Program-made: the position numbers and the translations under genes
Source of the DNA: Pseudomonas sp. Irchel s3h14
GTDB lineage: Bacteria; Pseudomonadota; Gammaproteobacteria; Pseudomonadales; Pseudomonadaceae
Direction: 5' to 3'
Length of the DNA: 64,000 nt
Assembly (NCBI RefSeq): GCF_900187425.1
Contig: NZ_FYDJ01000003.1
Coordinates: 460,987-524,986, forward strand
The notes under the pieces: generated by a model
Told to the model about the DNA's origin: nothing
The model's input: only the letters and a program-made list of their open reading frames with translations
The model's database searches: none
Shown here: in pieces, positions 26,194 through 37,441 of the stretch
Numbering within the stretch: position 1 is the stretch's first letter
How the letters are laid out: every line of letters begins with the position of its first letter

Positions 26194-27320
26194 TGTACTT
26201 GGCCGATCAGGTTCAGCACTGCATCTGCTGCCTGGTTGGAGGCATCCAGACGAAGGGTCCGGTGGATTTCATCGAAGCCGCGGGTCTGTTCTTCACCGCC
26301 TTCGATCAGTGGCGACAGCGTCTGGGCCAAGGCTTCAACGGTCGCATCGTCCTGCAACAACTCGGGCACCAACAGGCGCTGGGCCAGCAGGTTCGGCAAG
26401 GAGATGTAGGGACTTTTCACCATGCGCTTGAGAATCCAGAACGTCAGCGGTGCCAAGCGGTACGCGACCACCATCGGCCGTTTGTACAACAACGCTTCAA
26501 GCGTCGCGGTTCCGGACGCGATCAGCACAGCGTCACAGGCTGCCAGGGCCAGATGGGATTTACCGTTGAGCAATGTCAGCGGTAGATCTCGGCCCGCCAA
26601 CAGCTCTTCAAGCTGCTGGCGGCGCTCGGGGCCGGCGCAAGGCATGACGAACCGCACACCAGGGCGCAGGGCTCGCAGACGCTGGGCCGTATCGAGGAAC
26701 AACGCACCTAGCCGGCCAACTTCGCCACCACGACTGCCGGGCATCAGAGCAACCAGCGGCCCGTCGGGCAAGCCGAGTTCAGCCCGCGCGGCGGCACGAT
26801 CGGCCTCCAGCGGGATGGCGTCAGCCAGGGAATGCCCGACAAACCGCACCGGCACGCCCTTCTCTTCATAGAATTTCGCTTCGAACGGGAACAGCGTCAG
26901 CATCAGATCGCAGCCTTCGCGAATCTTCAGCACCCGTTTCTGCCGCCACGCCCAAACCGACGGACTAACGTAATGCACGGTCTTGATCCCGGCCTGACGC
27001 AGCTTGAGTTCGATATTGAGGTTGAAGTCCGGGGCATCGATACCGATGAACACGTCCGGCTTCTCGGCGACAAGGTCGGCAACCAGCTTCTTGCGGCGTG
27101 CCAGCAACTCGCGCAAGCGACCCAGCACTTCCACCAGGCCCATGACCGAAAGACGTTCCATCGGGAAATACGAAGTCAGGCCTTCAGCCTGCATCAGCGG
27201 GCCACCGACACCGATGAACTCCACCGCCGGGTGCTGAGCCTTGAGTGCGCGCATGAGACCCGCGCCAAGAATGTCGCCGGAAGCTTCACCCGCTACCAGC
27301 GCAATACGCAGATTAGCCAT
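26190..27320 (-). CDS. lpxB: Lipid-A-disaccharide synthase
   Basis: Joins UDP-2,3-diacylglucosamine and lipid X to the lipid A disaccharide at the inner membrane. 376 residues, GT19 family: [16 protein letters not shown] at the N-terminus, [33 protein letters not shown] and [10 protein letters not shown]. Two bases separate it from lpxA, and it overlaps rnhB. Confidence 0.97.
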   Translation of the reverse strand: MANLRIALVAGEASGDILGAGLMRALKAQHPAVEFIGVGGPLMQAEGLTSYFPMERLSVMGLVEVLGRLRELLARRKKLVADLVAEKPDVFIGIDAPDFNLNIELKLRQAGIKTVHYVSPSVWAWRQKRVLKIREGCDLMLTLFPFEAKFYEEKGVPVRFVGHSLADAIPLEADRAAARAELGLPDGPLVALMPGSRGGEVGRLGALFLDTAQRLRALRPGVRFVMPCAGPERRQQLEELLAGRDLPLTLLNGKSHLALAACDAVLIASGTATLEALLYKRPMVVAYRLAPLTFWILKRMVKSPYISLPNLLAQRLLVPELLQDDATVEALAQTLSPLIEGGEEQTRGFDEIHRTLRLDASNQAADAVLNLIGQVQ

Positions 27321-27322
27321 GA

Positions 27323-28099
27323 TTAACGAGTGATGCCGCGGGTCGAAGACTGGATGGAATCACGAAACACCGCAACTTCCGGGAACTGATCCGAAGGCTC
27401 GGCCAGTTCGGCGAGCGCCTGTTCGACCGTCAGGCCCTGGCGATAAACCACCTTGTAGGCACGACGCAGCGCGTGGATCGCATCTTCGCTGAAACCGCGA
27501 CGACGCATGCCTTCGAAGTTCATGCTGCGGGCTTCGGCCGGGTTGCCGAACACCGTGACGTACGCCGGGACGTCCTTGCCGATGGCGGTGCCCATACCGG
27601 AAAAGCTGTGGGCGCCGATATGGCAATACTGGTGAACCAGGGTAAAACCGGACAGGATCGCCCAGTCTTCAACGTGCACATGGCCTGCCAACGCGGTGTT
27701 GTTGACCAGGATGCAGTGGTTGCCGATGACGCTGTCGTGGCCGATGTGGGCATAGGCCATGATCAGATTGTGGTCGCCCAGGGTCGTTTCAGAACGATCC
27801 TGAACGGTCCCACGGTGAATCGTCACGCCTTCACGGATGACGTTGTGGTCACCGATGACCAGACGGGTTTCTTCACCCTTGTATTTCAGATCGGGCGTGT
27901 CCTCGCCTACCGAAGAAAACTGGTAGATGCGGTTGTGCTTTCCGATTCGGGTCGGGCCCTTGAGAATCACATGCGGCCCGATCACTGTCCCCTCGCCGAT
28001 TTCCACACCTGCACCGATGATCGACCAAGGGCCGACCTCGACGCCGTCGGCCAGGATAGCCGCCGGATCGATGATTGCGCGAGGGTCAATCAAACTCAT
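27323..28099 (-). CDS. lpxA: UDP-N-acetylglucosamine O-acyltransferase
   Basis: First step of lipid A synthesis. 258 residues: a left-handed beta helix of hexapeptide repeats (for example [20 protein letters not shown]), the catalytic-histidine region in [16 protein letters not shown], then a helical C-terminus. Its ATG overlaps the fabZ stop (ATGA). Confidence 0.97.
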   Translation of the reverse strand: MSLIDPRAIIDPAAILADGVEVGPWSIIGAGVEIGEGTVIGPHVILKGPTRIGKHNRIYQFSSVGEDTPDLKYKGEETRLVIGDHNVIREGVTIHRGTVQDRSETTLGDHNLIMAYAHIGHDSVIGNHCILVNNTALAGHVHVEDWAILSGFTLVHQYCHIGAHSFSGMGTAIGKDVPAYVTVFGNPAEARSMNFEGMRRRGFSEDAIHALRRAYKVVYRQGLTVEQALAELAEPSDQFPEVAVFRDSIQSSTRGITR

Positions 28100-28536
28100 A
28101 GTTTGCGTTCCGCGCAGATGATTTCAGCAGAGCAGACTGGCTTGCCATCGACCGAAGCCTGGCACTCGAACTTCCAGATCTGACGCTTGCAGCTGATGAA
28201 GCGGGCTTCGAGGATCAACTGATCGCCTGGGGTGACGGGCTGGCGAAAACGCAGCTTGTCGGAGCCGACGAAGTAGTAGAGCGTGCCGTCGGCAGGCTTC
28301 ACGTCGAGCATTTTGAAGCCAAGGATGCCGGCAGCCTGAGCCATCGCTTCGATGATCAGTACGCCCGGCATGATTGGATGCGCAGGGAAGTGACCATTGA
28401 AGAAGGGTTCGTTGATGCTGACATTCTTGTAGGCGCGAATGCGCTTGCCTTCCACATCCAGATCCACGACCCGGTCCACCAGCAGGAACGGGTAACGGTG
28501 AGGCAGGTATTCGCGAATCTCGTTGATGTCCATCAT
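28096..28536 (-). CDS. fabZ: (3R)-hydroxyacyl-ACP dehydratase FabZ
   Basis: Dehydrates beta-hydroxyacyl-ACP in fatty acid elongation and competes with LpxA/LpxD for hydroxyacyl-ACP. Hot-dog fold with catalytic HFP in [12 protein letters not shown] and the glutamate in [11 protein letters not shown]. 146 residues from the double start ATGATG at 28536/28533 ([16 protein letters not shown]); the frame is open to 28584. No Shine-Dalgarno is visible: six C residues lie where one would be. Confidence 0.96.
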   Translation of the reverse strand: MMDINEIREYLPHRYPFLLVDRVVDLDVEGKRIRAYKNVSINEPFFNGHFPAHPIMPGVLIIEAMAQAAGILGFKMLDVKPADGTLYYFVGSDKLRFRQPVTPGDQLILEARFISCKRQIWKFECQASVDGKPVCSAEIICAERKL

Positions 28537-28643
28537 TTCGGGGGGAAGCCTATGTAAAGATTGGGAGGCGCGACTGACGCGCACCCCTCTAGCAAATCAA
28601 GGAGGCAGTCTAGCGGCTGTGCACACTTGATATGGAAATGGTA

Positions 28644-29699
28644 TCAGCCATCTGATGAAGCATTACCGTCAGGGGTCACTTCCCCTACACGCTTTTCCAG
28701 CTGTCGCAGACGCCGCGCGATGTCATCGAGCTGACGGATACGGGCCGCGCTTTTGCGCCATTCGGCTGCCGGTTGCATGGCTGTACCGGAAGAATAGGAA
28801 CCCTTTTCGGTAATCGAATGGGTCACCATGGTCATCCCGGTGATGAAAACGTTGTCGCAAATTTCGATATGCCCCACCAGCCCTACGCCACCGGCGAGCA
28901 TGCAATGCTTGCCGATTTTGGTGCTGCCGGAGATTCCCACGCACGCCGCCATGGCGGTGTGATCACCAACCTGCACGTTGTGGGCGATCTGAATCTGGTT
29001 GTCGAGCTTCACACCGTTACCCAGAACGGTATCGGCCAGTGCACCGCGATCAATAGCGGTATTCACGCCAATCTCCACGTCGTCACCGACCAGCACACCA
29101 CCGATCTGGGCGATCTTCTGCCAGACACCTTTCTCGTTGGCAAAACCGAAACCTTCGCCACCGAGTACGGCACCCGATTGAATCACCACCCGCTTACCGA
29201 TGCGAACATCGTGGTACAGCGTGACTCGCGGGGCCAGCCAGCCGCCCTCGCCAATCTCGCAGCGGGCACCGATGAAGCAGTGCGCACCAACGGTCACACC
29301 CGCAGCAATACGCGCGCAGCTTTCGATCACCGCAAAGGCACCAATGCTCGCCGCCGGATCGACCACTGCATCCGCTGCCACAACGGCTGTCGGATGAACA
29401 CCGACAGCGGCCTTTGGCTTGGGATCGAACAGATGGGAAATCCGCGCGTAGGCCAGATACGGATCAGGCACCACCAGCGCATTACCTGCAAAACCTTCAG
29501 CGTCAGCGGCCTTCAGCAACAACGCTGCGGCCCGGCTGTCCGCCAGGTATTTACGGTATTGGGGGTTTGCGAGAAAGCTCAACTGAGCTGGGCCAGCCTC
29601 TTGCAAAGTGGCTAGCCCAGTAATTTCTTTCTCCGGGTCGCCACGCAGTGTGGCGCCGAGGAACTCGGCCAATTGGCCGAGCTTTATAGTCGCTGTCAT
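28644..29699 (-). CDS. lpxD: UDP-3-O-(3-hydroxyacyl)glucosamine N-acyltransferase
   Basis: Third step of lipid A synthesis (N-acylation). 351 residues: an N-terminal uridine-binding domain ([13 protein letters not shown]), hexapeptide beta helix, catalytic-histidine region [17 protein letters not shown] and a C-terminal helix. Starts 2 bases after skp. Confidence 0.97.
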   Translation of the reverse strand: MTATIKLGQLAEFLGATLRGDPEKEITGLATLQEAGPAQLSFLANPQYRKYLADSRAAALLLKAADAEGFAGNALVVPDPYLAYARISHLFDPKPKAAVGVHPTAVVAADAVVDPAASIGAFAVIESCARIAAGVTVGAHCFIGARCEIGEGGWLAPRVTLYHDVRIGKRVVIQSGAVLGGEGFGFANEKGVWQKIAQIGGVLVGDDVEIGVNTAIDRGALADTVLGNGVKLDNQIQIAHNVQVGDHTAMAACVGISGSTKIGKHCMLAGGVGLVGHIEICDNVFITGMTMVTHSITEKGSYSSGTAMQPAAEWRKSAARIRQLDDIARRLRQLEKRVGEVTPDGNASSDG

Positions 29700-29701
29700 G
29701 G

Positions 29702-30205
29702 TTACTTCAGCTGATTCATGCGCTCGATAACCTGGCGAGTGATGTCGTACTGAGGTTTGACATCAATCACTGCGCCACGCTCGAAGACCAGGTCAAAAGC
29801 ACCTTTCTTGATGACTTCTTCCACAGCGCTGTCCAGTTTCGGCTTGAGCTGCTTCAGCATTTCACGGTCGGCAACGGCTTTGGCTTCGTTCAGTTCCTTG
29901 GACTGGAACTGGAAATCACGGGCCTTCTGCTTGAACTCGAGTTCCAGGCGTTCACGCTCGCCTTGCTGCATCTTGTCGCCGCCAGCCATCAGACGATCCT
30001 GGATACCTTTGGCACTGCTTTCCAGAGTCTTGAGCTTGGACAGCTGTGGACCGAACTTCTTCTCGGCATCAACGGCGTACTTCTTGGCCGCGTCGGATTC
30101 CAGCAGAGCCATCTGATAGTTCAGAACGGCGATTTTCATGTCGGCAAAAGCCGGACCTGCTACCAGTACGGTCGCCAGGAGAACCAATTGAGTCAACTTA
30201 CGCAC
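29702..30205 (-). CDS. skp: Periplasmic chaperone Skp/OmpH
   Basis: Holds unfolded outer-membrane proteins in the periplasm on the way to the BAM complex. 167 residues: signal peptide ending VAGPAFA-D, then a long charged coiled-coil region (the tentacles) and a C-terminal beta segment. Lies between bamA and lpxD as usual. Confidence 0.94.
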   Translation of the reverse strand: MRKLTQLVLLATVLVAGPAFADMKIAVLNYQMALLESDAAKKYAVDAEKKFGPQLSKLKTLESSAKGIQDRLMAGGDKMQQGERERLELEFKQKARDFQFQSKELNEAKAVADREMLKQLKPKLDSAVEEVIKKGAFDLVFERGAVIDVKPQYDITRQVIERMNQLK

Positions 30206-30250
30206 GATGCACTCCTACAAAATCCATTGTCGTTATCTTGGGTCAGACGC

Positions 30251-32641
30251 TTAGAACGTCTGGCCGAGGGAGAATTGGAACACTTGAGTCTCAGCGTCAT
30301 CCGGTTTCTTGATCGGCATGGCCAACGCGAAGCTCAGAGGACCCAGTGCGGTAACCCAGGTCACGCCTACACCGACGGAGCTGGCCACGTTGCTGAGGCT
30401 GATTTCGTTACACTCTGTTTGAGCGGTTGAACCGACATTTGCGTTCGTGGTTTTTTCGCAATTGGAGTCGAATACGTTACCCACATCCCAGAATACCGAA
30501 GTACGCAGGGAACGCTGATCCTTGACGAATGGCAGCGGGAACAGAACCTCGACACCACCCTGAATCAAAACGTTACCACCGAACGGCAGCGGATCCTGGT
30601 CCGGGTCGGCGAGCGTACCGGCGTTACCCGTCACAGCCGCACCGCGACTTGGGGTACTGCGAGGACCGAGGGTGCTGTCCTTGAAGCCACGAACCGAGTT
30701 GAAACCACCAGCATAGTAGTTTTCATAGAACGGCAAGCCATCGGTAGAACCATAACCATCGCCATAACCCAGTTCGGTGTGCAGGCGCATGGTGTAGTTT
30801 TCAGACAATGGCTGGAACAACTGGCCACGGTAATCAAGCTTGAAGAACGACAGGTCGCTGCCAGGCGTAGTGGTTTCCAGTGTCAGGCTTTGGGAATGAC
30901 CACGGGTCGCCAATACACCTTTGTTCAGTGTGGATTCGGACCAGCCGGCCGAAGCCTTGAAGTTCAGGTAGTTATCGCCTTCCTTGTTAACGAAGTCGAA
31001 GATCTCGTCAACGGTGTATTGGCCGGTCTTGATCTTGTCTTGTTGCGCAGTCAGGCCGAAGGTCAGACGCGAAGTCTCGCTGATCGGATAACCGACGCTC
31101 ACGCCTGCACCCAGGCTGTCTACGGCATAGCTGGCTACATCGACGTCGAGGTCGTCGTAGTCAGTGGTGCGATAGAACGCGTTGTAACCCAGGCTCACGC
31201 CATCAGCAGTCCAGTACGGGTCGACATAACCGAAGTTATAACGGCTCTGGTATTCACTGCGAGTCAAGCCGACGCTGACCTTGTTACCCGTACCCAGGAA
31301 GTTGTTCTGGGTGATCGAACCACCGAGGATCAGACCGGCGCTCTGGGCAAAACCAACGCTGGCGGTAATCGAACCGGAAGCCTGTTCTTCAACGCTGTAG
31401 TTCACGTCTACCTGGTCGTCGACGCCCGGCACGGCCGGTGTTTCGACGTTGACTTCCTTGAAGAAGCCCAGACGTTCAAGACGAGTCTTGGATTGGTCAA
31501 TCAGGTAAGTCGAAGCCCAGCCGCCTTCCATCTGACGCATTTCACGGCGCAGCACTTCGTCTTCGGACTTGGTGTTACCACGGAAGTTGATGCGGTTCAC
31601 GTAAGCACGCTTGCCCGGATCGACGGCGAACGTGATGTCGACGGTATTATCTTCATCGTGAGGCTGAGGCACGCCATTGACGTTGGCGAAGGTGTAACCC
31701 TCGTTACCCAGACGGCGGGTGATCAGTTCGGACGTGGTGGTCATCAACTTGCGCGAGAACACCTGGCCTTTCTGGACCAGCAGCAGAGACTTGACCTGGT
31801 CTTCAGGGACTTTCAGGTCGCCGCTCAGCTTGACGTCACGGACGGTGTACTTCTCGCCTTCATTGACGTTGACGGTGATATAGACGTGTTTCTTGTCCGG
31901 AGTGATGGAGACCTGGGTCGAAGCGATATCCATGTTGATATAGCCACGGTCCAGGTAGTAGGAGCGCAGACGCTCCAGGTCACCGGAAAGTTTTTCACGA
32001 GCATACTTGTCATCGTTCTTGAAGAACGACAGCCAGTTGGTGGTCTTGAGTTCAAACAGGTCGATCAGGTCTTCATCGGGGAAGACGGTGTTACCCACCA
32101 CGTTGATGTGCTGGATAGCAGCAACGGTGCCTTCGTTGATATTGACCTTCAACGCAACGCGGTTACGCGGCTGCGGCACCACTTCAGTGTCGACGGTAGC
32201 CGAGTAGCGACCCTGAGCGACGTATTGGCGCTGCAGCTCGTTACGCACACCTTCGAGGGTGGCGCGCTGGAAGATCTCGCCTTCGGCCAGACCGGATTGC
32301 TTGAGGCCTTTCATCAGGTCTTCAGTGGAGATCGCCTTGTTACCCTCGATCTCGATACTGGCGACCGACGGGCGCTCGACTACCGTGATGACCAGGACGT
32401 TGCCATCGCGGCCCAGCTGGATATCTTGAAAGAAACCGGTTTTGAACAACGCACGAGTGGATTCCACCAGGCGACGATCATCCGCCTGTTCACCGACGTT
32501 CAACGGCAAAGCACCAAAGACGCTACCCGCGGAGACCCGCTGGAGGCCATTGACGCGAATATCAGAGATAGTGAAGGACTCGGCGTGAACTTCGGCGATC
32601 ATCAATACGGTGAGAACCGCAGTTAGCAGCAGACGTTTCAT
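30251..32641 (-). CDS. bamA: Outer membrane protein assembly factor BamA
   Basis: Central beta-barrel of the BAM complex. 796 residues from the ATG at 32641, preceded by AAAGGA. Signal peptide MKRLLLTAVLTVLMIAEVHA, five POTRA repeats (from SFTISDIRVNGLQRV), then an Omp85 barrel with the lid-lock motif VRGF in GGFNSVRGFKD and a terminal phenylalanine (LGQTF). LlpA-type bacteriocins are known to act through BamA, so this gene encodes the expected immunity/susceptibility factor for the bacteriocin at the left edge of the same window. Confidence 0.97.
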   Translation of the reverse strand: MKRLLLTAVLTVLMIAEVHAESFTISDIRVNGLQRVSAGSVFGALPLNVGEQADDRRLVESTRALFKTGFFQDIQLGRDGNVLVITVVERPSVASIEIEGNKAISTEDLMKGLKQSGLAEGEIFQRATLEGVRNELQRQYVAQGRYSATVDTEVVPQPRNRVALKVNINEGTVAAIQHINVVGNTVFPDEDLIDLFELKTTNWLSFFKNDDKYAREKLSGDLERLRSYYLDRGYINMDIASTQVSITPDKKHVYITVNVNEGEKYTVRDVKLSGDLKVPEDQVKSLLLVQKGQVFSRKLMTTTSELITRRLGNEGYTFANVNGVPQPHDEDNTVDITFAVDPGKRAYVNRINFRGNTKSEDEVLRREMRQMEGGWASTYLIDQSKTRLERLGFFKEVNVETPAVPGVDDQVDVNYSVEEQASGSITASVGFAQSAGLILGGSITQNNFLGTGNKVSVGLTRSEYQSRYNFGYVDPYWTADGVSLGYNAFYRTTDYDDLDVDVASYAVDSLGAGVSVGYPISETSRLTFGLTAQQDKIKTGQYTVDEIFDFVNKEGDNYLNFKASAGWSESTLNKGVLATRGHSQSLTLETTTPGSDLSFFKLDYRGQLFQPLSENYTMRLHTELGYGDGYGSTDGLPFYENYYAGGFNSVRGFKDSTLGPRSTPSRGAAVTGNAGTLADPDQDPLPFGGNVLIQGGVEVLFPLPFVKDQRSLRTSVFWDVGNVFDSNCEKTTNANVGSTAQTECNEISLSNVASSVGVGVTWVTALGPLSFALAMPIKKPDDAETQVFQFSLGQTF

Positions 32642-32715
32642 GAAGTCCTTTCTTATTCCAACTGGCAATAAACAAACTGCCGCAAAATGCGGCAGATTCG
32701 CAATTCAGCGAAGCG

Positions 32716-34068
32716 TTACAGTCGACCCAGATCATTGACAAGAGCAAGCAACATCACCCCGATCACCAAACTGATACCGATCTGTATCCCCCAACCCTGC
32801 ACCCGATCCGACAAGGGGCGACCACGCGCCCACTCGATCAGATAAAACAACAAATGCCCCCCATCCAGTACAGGAATGGGCAACAAATTCAGAACTCCCA
32901 AGCTAATACTCAGATATGCAAGGAAATTCAGGAAATCAGCGACACCCGACTGGGCAGAAGCGCCCGCCACTTTAGCAATGGTTATCGGTCCACTCAAGTT
33001 TTTTACCGAGAGCTCACCGAACAACATTTTCTTGAGCGAATCGAGGGTCAGTACGCTCATGGTCCAGGTGCGTCGAGCACCCTCCCCAATCGCTGCCACA
33101 GGACCATAACTCACTTCGCGAATCATCTCTGGCGGCCAATCAACTGCCTTCACGCCAGCTCCCAGATAACCACTGGGTGCCTTCTTCTCGCCGCGAGCGG
33201 CCAGCGTCACAGGGACGTCGATTTGAGCACCATCACGCTCGACGCGCAGCATGATTTTGGTATCAGGGTGCATACGGACCGTGTCCACCACCTGCTGCCA
33301 GTCATCAAGCGACTTACCGTCCAGAGCCAACAGTCGGTCACCGGTCTTCAGGCCAGCAGCCTGTGCCGGGCCTTTCGGGTCAAGTTCAGCCAGGACCGGT
33401 GGCAGCGCCGGACGCCAAGGGCGTAAACCCAGCGAACGAATCGGATCTGGCTCATCGGCACCCTTGAGCCATTTATCCAGCATCAGTTCACGGGGCGAAT
33501 CCACTGTGGAACCCTGATCACGGACCAGCAACTGCAGGGAACCGCTCTCCCCAAGACGACGGACCAACTGCAGGTTCACCTCGGCCCAGCCGGAAGTTGG
33601 CTCGCCATCGATGGCAATGATTTCCTGGCCTGCGCTCAAACCAGCCTTGGCGGCGATGCTGCCGGATTCGACTGCGCCAATGACCGGGCGCACTTGCTCG
33701 CTGCCGAGCATGGCGAGCGCCCAGAAAAAAATCATCGCCAGTAAAAAGTTGGCAATCGGACCCGCCGATACGATAGCGATACGCTGGCGGACAGATTTGC
33801 GATTGAAGGATTGATCAAGCTGATCGGCCGACACTTCGCCTTCGCGCTCGTCGAGCATTTTCACGTAACCGCCCAGCGGGATCGCGGCAACGACGAACTC
33901 AGTGCCTTTCTTGTCGTGCCAGCGCAGCAACGGCATACCGAAGCCCACGGAGAAACGCAGCACTTTGACCCCACAGCGACGTGCGACCCAAAAATGGCCG
34001 AATTCGTGGAAGGTGACCAGCACACCCAAAGCCACCAGGGTGCCGACAATCATATAGAGCGCGCTCAT
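32716..34068 (-). CDS. rseP: Intramembrane zinc protease RseP
   Basis: Site-2 protease that cleaves the anti-sigma factor (MucA/RseA) in envelope stress. 450 residues. Active site HEFGH in the first membrane helix (TFHEFGHFWVARR), two PDZ domains in the periplasmic part, and the third metal ligand in NLLPIPVLDGGHLLFY. Lies between dxr and bamA. Confidence 0.96.
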   Translation of the reverse strand: MSALYMIVGTLVALGVLVTFHEFGHFWVARRCGVKVLRFSVGFGMPLLRWHDKKGTEFVVAAIPLGGYVKMLDEREGEVSADQLDQSFNRKSVRQRIAIVSAGPIANFLLAMIFFWALAMLGSEQVRPVIGAVESGSIAAKAGLSAGQEIIAIDGEPTSGWAEVNLQLVRRLGESGSLQLLVRDQGSTVDSPRELMLDKWLKGADEPDPIRSLGLRPWRPALPPVLAELDPKGPAQAAGLKTGDRLLALDGKSLDDWQQVVDTVRMHPDTKIMLRVERDGAQIDVPVTLAARGEKKAPSGYLGAGVKAVDWPPEMIREVSYGPVAAIGEGARRTWTMSVLTLDSLKKMLFGELSVKNLSGPITIAKVAGASAQSGVADFLNFLAYLSISLGVLNLLPIPVLDGGHLLFYLIEWARGRPLSDRVQGWGIQIGISLVIGVMLLALVNDLGRL

Positions 34069-34121
34069 CTACTTTCTCCGCAATCCTGTCCAGTGCCGCA
34101 TGGGTCAACGTATTGCAGCAC

Positions 34122-35312
34122 TTACCGCCCGTGACGACTCAACCATTGTTCGGCCAGTACTCGCGCTTTCGCGTCGGCCGTGAACACTGCCTCGAGATCG
34201 TCAACCGCAACCACGGGCTCGAGATTCAACACTTCTTCGATGATACTCGCGATTTCCGGATAGCGAACCCGCCCGTCGAGAAAGGCCGCGACCGCCACTT
34301 CATTCGCCGCATTCAGCATGGCCGGCGCGCTATTGCCGGATTCAGCCGCCTGACGCGCAAGGCGCAGACAAGGGAATCGCTCTTCATCAGGCGCCTGGAA
34401 GTCCAGCCGCGCAATTGCAAACAGGTCCAGCGGCGCAACACCCGAGTCGATTCGCTCCGGCCAGGCCAGCGCGTTAGCGATCGGCGTGCGCATGTCAGGG
34501 TTACCTAACTGGGCCAATACCGAACCGTCGATATAATCGACCAGCGAATGAATCACGCTTTGAGGATGAATCACCACTTCGACCTGGGACGGCTTGGCAT
34601 CAAACAGCCAGCAGGCTTCGATCAGCTCCAGCCCCTTGTTCATCATGCTGGCCGAATCCACCGAAATCTTGCGCCCCATGGACCAGTTCGGGTGGGCACA
34701 CGCTTGCTCAGGGGAAACATGCACCAGTTCAGCCATAGGTGTCTGTCGGAACGGACCGCCAGAGGCCGTGAGTAAAATCCGACGCACCCCGACGGCACCC
34801 AGCCCACGAGCGAAATCCTGTGGCATGCACTGGAAAATCGCGTTGTGCTCGCTGTCGATCGGCAGCAACACCGAACCACTCTTGCGCACCGCCTGCATGA
34901 ACAGCGCACCGGACATCACCAGTGCTTCTTTGTTGGCCAGGAGGATTTTCTTGCCGGCTTCGACCGCCGCCAGAGTCGGTCGCAAGCCCGCAGCGCCAAC
35001 GATGGCCGCCATGACCGCATCGACCTCAGGATCGGAAGCAACCTGACACAGGCCCTCCTCACCCACCAGCACACGAGTCGACAGACCTGCGGCGTGCAAG
35101 TCGTCCTGCAAGCCTCGGGCGGCACCCGCCTCAGGTACCACGGCGAACCGCGGCGTATGACGAACACACAGCGCCAACAGCTCACTCAGACGAGTAAAAC
35201 CGCTCAAGGCGAAAGCCTGATAACGCTCGGGATGGCGAGCGATGACGTCAAGCGTGCTCAGACCAATCGAACCGGTCGCCCCCAGAACGGTAATCTGCTG
35301 CGGGCGGCTCAC
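34122..35312 (-). CDS. dxr: 1-deoxy-D-xylulose 5-phosphate reductoisomerase
   Basis: Second step of the MEP isoprenoid pathway. NADPH-binding [14 protein letters not shown] at the N-terminus, metal and substrate motifs [29 protein letters not shown] and [14 protein letters not shown] take the GTG at 35312 (396 residues), which overlaps the cdsA stop as GTGA and gives the family N-terminus; an ATG at 35327 would add five residues inside cdsA. Confidence 0.96.
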   Translation of the reverse strand: MSRPQQITVLGATGSIGLSTLDVIARHPERYQAFALSGFTRLSELLALCVRHTPRFAVVPEAGAARGLQDDLHAAGLSTRVLVGEEGLCQVASDPEVDAVMAAIVGAAGLRPTLAAVEAGKKILLANKEALVMSGALFMQAVRKSGSVLLPIDSEHNAIFQCMPQDFARGLGAVGVRRILLTASGGPFRQTPMAELVHVSPEQACAHPNWSMGRKISVDSASMMNKGLELIEACWLFDAKPSQVEVVIHPQSVIHSLVDYIDGSVLAQLGNPDMRTPIANALAWPERIDSGVAPLDLFAIARLDFQAPDEERFPCLRLARQAAESGNSAPAMLNAANEVAVAAFLDGRVRYPEIASIIEEVLNLEPVVAVDDLEAVFTADAKARVLAEQWLSRHGR

Positions 35313-36115
35313 GGTGCCGCCATCCACAGCAGCACGGCAAACACTGGAATCGCTGCAGTCAGGCTGTCGATTCGGTCCAGCACGCCGCCGTGACCCGGCA
35401 GCAGATTGCTGCTGTCCTTGATCCCGGACTGACGCTTGAACATGCTTTCGGTGAGATCACCTACCACCGAGATAAACACGATGATGGCTGCACCCATCAG
35501 ACCTTTGAACAGCTGCGCCACCGTCCAGTCTCGAACCAGACCGACAATGACAGTAATGACCAGACTCACCGCGAGGCCGCCGTAGACGCCCTCCCAGCTT
35601 TTGCCGGGACTGACCTGTGGCGCCAGCTTGCGCTTGCCAAAGGCCCGGCCAGAGAAGTAAGCACCGATATCAGCACCCCAGACCAGCACCATCACCGCCA
35701 TGATCAGCCAGTTGCCCAAAGGCTCCTGCTTGATCTGAACCAGACCTTGCCAGGCGGGCAGCAGGATCAGCAGACCGATCACCAGCTTGCAGGCAGCGCT
35801 GGACCAAAGTTCGCTGGAGCGCGGATACGTCAGCACCAGATAGGTTGCAACACCCCACCAAAGTACCGACGCGCCCAATACCCAAGGCGCGAGCCCAGGC
35901 AGGATATGCATGACAAACAGCATCAACGCGACGACAGCCGCATAGGCAACGCGGATCGGCTGCTCAGTGAAGCCCGCCAGACGAGCCCACTCCCATGCAC
36001 CGAGGGTCACGACCAGCCCGATGAACAGCGCAAAACCGGTGCCTTCGAGCAGGAAAAACCCGCACAGGGCAATCGGCAGCAGGATCAGCGCGGTGATGAT
36101 TCGTTGTTTAAGCAT
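35309..36115 (-). CDS. cdsA: Phosphatidate cytidylyltransferase
   Basis: Makes CDP-diacylglycerol, the precursor of all phospholipids. 268 residues, integral membrane with about eight helices; the signature is near the C-terminus: [18 protein letters not shown] followed by [13 protein letters not shown]. Its ATG shares an A with the uppS stop (TAATG). Confidence 0.96.
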   Translation of the reverse strand: MLKQRIITALILLPIALCGFFLLEGTGFALFIGLVVTLGAWEWARLAGFTEQPIRVAYAAVVALMLFVMHILPGLAPWVLGASVLWWGVATYLVLTYPRSSELWSSAACKLVIGLLILLPAWQGLVQIKQEPLGNWLIMAVMVLVWGADIGAYFSGRAFGKRKLAPQVSPGKSWEGVYGGLAVSLVITVIVGLVRDWTVAQLFKGLMGAAIIVFISVVGDLTESMFKRQSGIKDSSNLLPGHGGVLDRIDSLTAAIPVFAVLLWMAAP

Positions 36116-36870
36116 TAAAACCGGGCTCCAGCCTCGACCTGCTCGCTCGTTTTACCGAAGCGGCGCTGCCGAGAAGCAAAATCGGCCAGCGCGGTACGCA
36201 TGGCATCGTGTTTGAAGTCCGGCCAGAACAGGTCGGAGAAGTACAACTCGGCGTAAGCCAGTTGCCACAGCAGGAAGTTACTGATGCGGTGCTCGCCACC
36301 GGTACGGATGCACAAGTCCGGCAACGGCAGATCGCCGGTAGCCAGACAGGTTTGCAGCAGTTCCGGGGTAATGTCCTCCGGACGCAGGTGCCCGGCCTGA
36401 ACTTCCCGAGCCAGACGCTGTGCGGCCTGCGCGATATCCCACTGTCCGCCATAGTTGGCAGCGATCTGCAGAACGAAGCGATTGGTGCCCGCCGTCATTG
36501 CCTCAGCTTCACGCATGGCAGCCTGAAGCTCTGGATGAAAGCGTGAACGGTCGCCAATGATGCGCAAACTGATGTTGTTTTCGTTCAGGCGCTTGGCCTC
36601 GCGACGCAATGCCTTGAAGAACAGATCCATCAAGGCGCTGACCTCGTCGGCCGGGCGCTGCCAGTTCTCGCTGGAGAAGGCGAACAGGGTCAATACTTCG
36701 ACCCCGGCCTCAGCACACACCTCGATCACCGCACGAACCGCATCCACGCCCGCTTTATGACCGGCGACACCCGGCATAAAGCGCTTTTTCGCCCAGCGAT
36801 TATTACCATCCATGATGATCGCGACATGGCGCGGCACCGCGGACGGCGCAGTCTGCTTGGTCTTTTCCAT
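36115..36870 (-). CDS. uppS: Undecaprenyl diphosphate synthase
   Basis: Makes the C55 lipid carrier for peptidoglycan and LPS. 251 residues, cis-prenyltransferase: catalytic Asp in AIIMDGNNRWAKKR, then TLFAFSSENWQRP and the dimer motif LPDLCIRTGGEHRISNFLLW. Located 13 bases after frr. Confidence 0.97.
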   Translation of the reverse strand: MEKTKQTAPSAVPRHVAIIMDGNNRWAKKRFMPGVAGHKAGVDAVRAVIEVCAEAGVEVLTLFAFSSENWQRPADEVSALMDLFFKALRREAKRLNENNISLRIIGDRSRFHPELQAAMREAEAMTAGTNRFVLQIAANYGGQWDIAQAAQRLAREVQAGHLRPEDITPELLQTCLATGDLPLPDLCIRTGGEHRISNFLLWQLAYAELYFSDLFWPDFKHDAMRTALADFASRQRRFGKTSEQVEAGARF

Positions 36871-36883
36871 GAAAACGCGACCC

Positions 36884-37441
36884 TTATACGGCCATCAGGT
36901 CTTTTTCTTTCTGCGCCAGATTCGCGTCGATTTCAGCCACGTACTTTTTGGTCAGATCATCGACCTCACCAGTGGCGCGGCGCTCTTCGTCTTCGCTGAT
37001 TTCTTTTTCCTTGACCAGATCCTTGAGCTGGCTGTTCGCGTCACGACGGATGTTGCGCACCGCAACACGGGCATCTTCAGCGACATCGCGAGCCTGCTTG
37101 GTGAAGCCCTTACGGGTTTCTTCGGTCAGGGCCGGCATGGAGATCAGCAGCAATTCACCCAGGTTGGTCGGGTTGAGGTTCAGACCCGCGCTACCGATGG
37201 CTTTGTCGACAGCACCCAGCATGTTGCGCTCAAAGGCAACGACTTGCAGGGTACGGGCGTCTTTGACGGTGATGTTCGCCACCTGCTTGATCGGAGTGTC
37301 GGAACCGTAATACGGCACCATCACGCCTTCCAGAATGCTTGGGTGCGCCTGGCCAGTACGAATACGGCCGAAGTTGTGCATCAGCGATTCGACGGATTTC
37401 TGCATACGCTCTTTAGCGTCTTTCTTGATTTCGTTGATCAT
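36884..37441 (-). CDS. frr: Ribosome recycling factor
   Basis: With EF-G splits the post-termination ribosome. 185 residues, with the typical three-helix bundle sequence ([38 protein letters not shown]). Overlaps the pyrH stop by ATGA. Confidence 0.97.
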   Translation of the reverse strand: MINEIKKDAKERMQKSVESLMHNFGRIRTGQAHPSILEGVMVPYYGSDTPIKQVANITVKDARTLQVVAFERNMLGAVDKAIGSAGLNLNPTNLGELLLISMPALTEETRKGFTKQARDVAEDARVAVRNIRRDANSQLKDLVKEKEISEDEERRATGEVDDLTKKYVAEIDANLAQKEKDLMAV

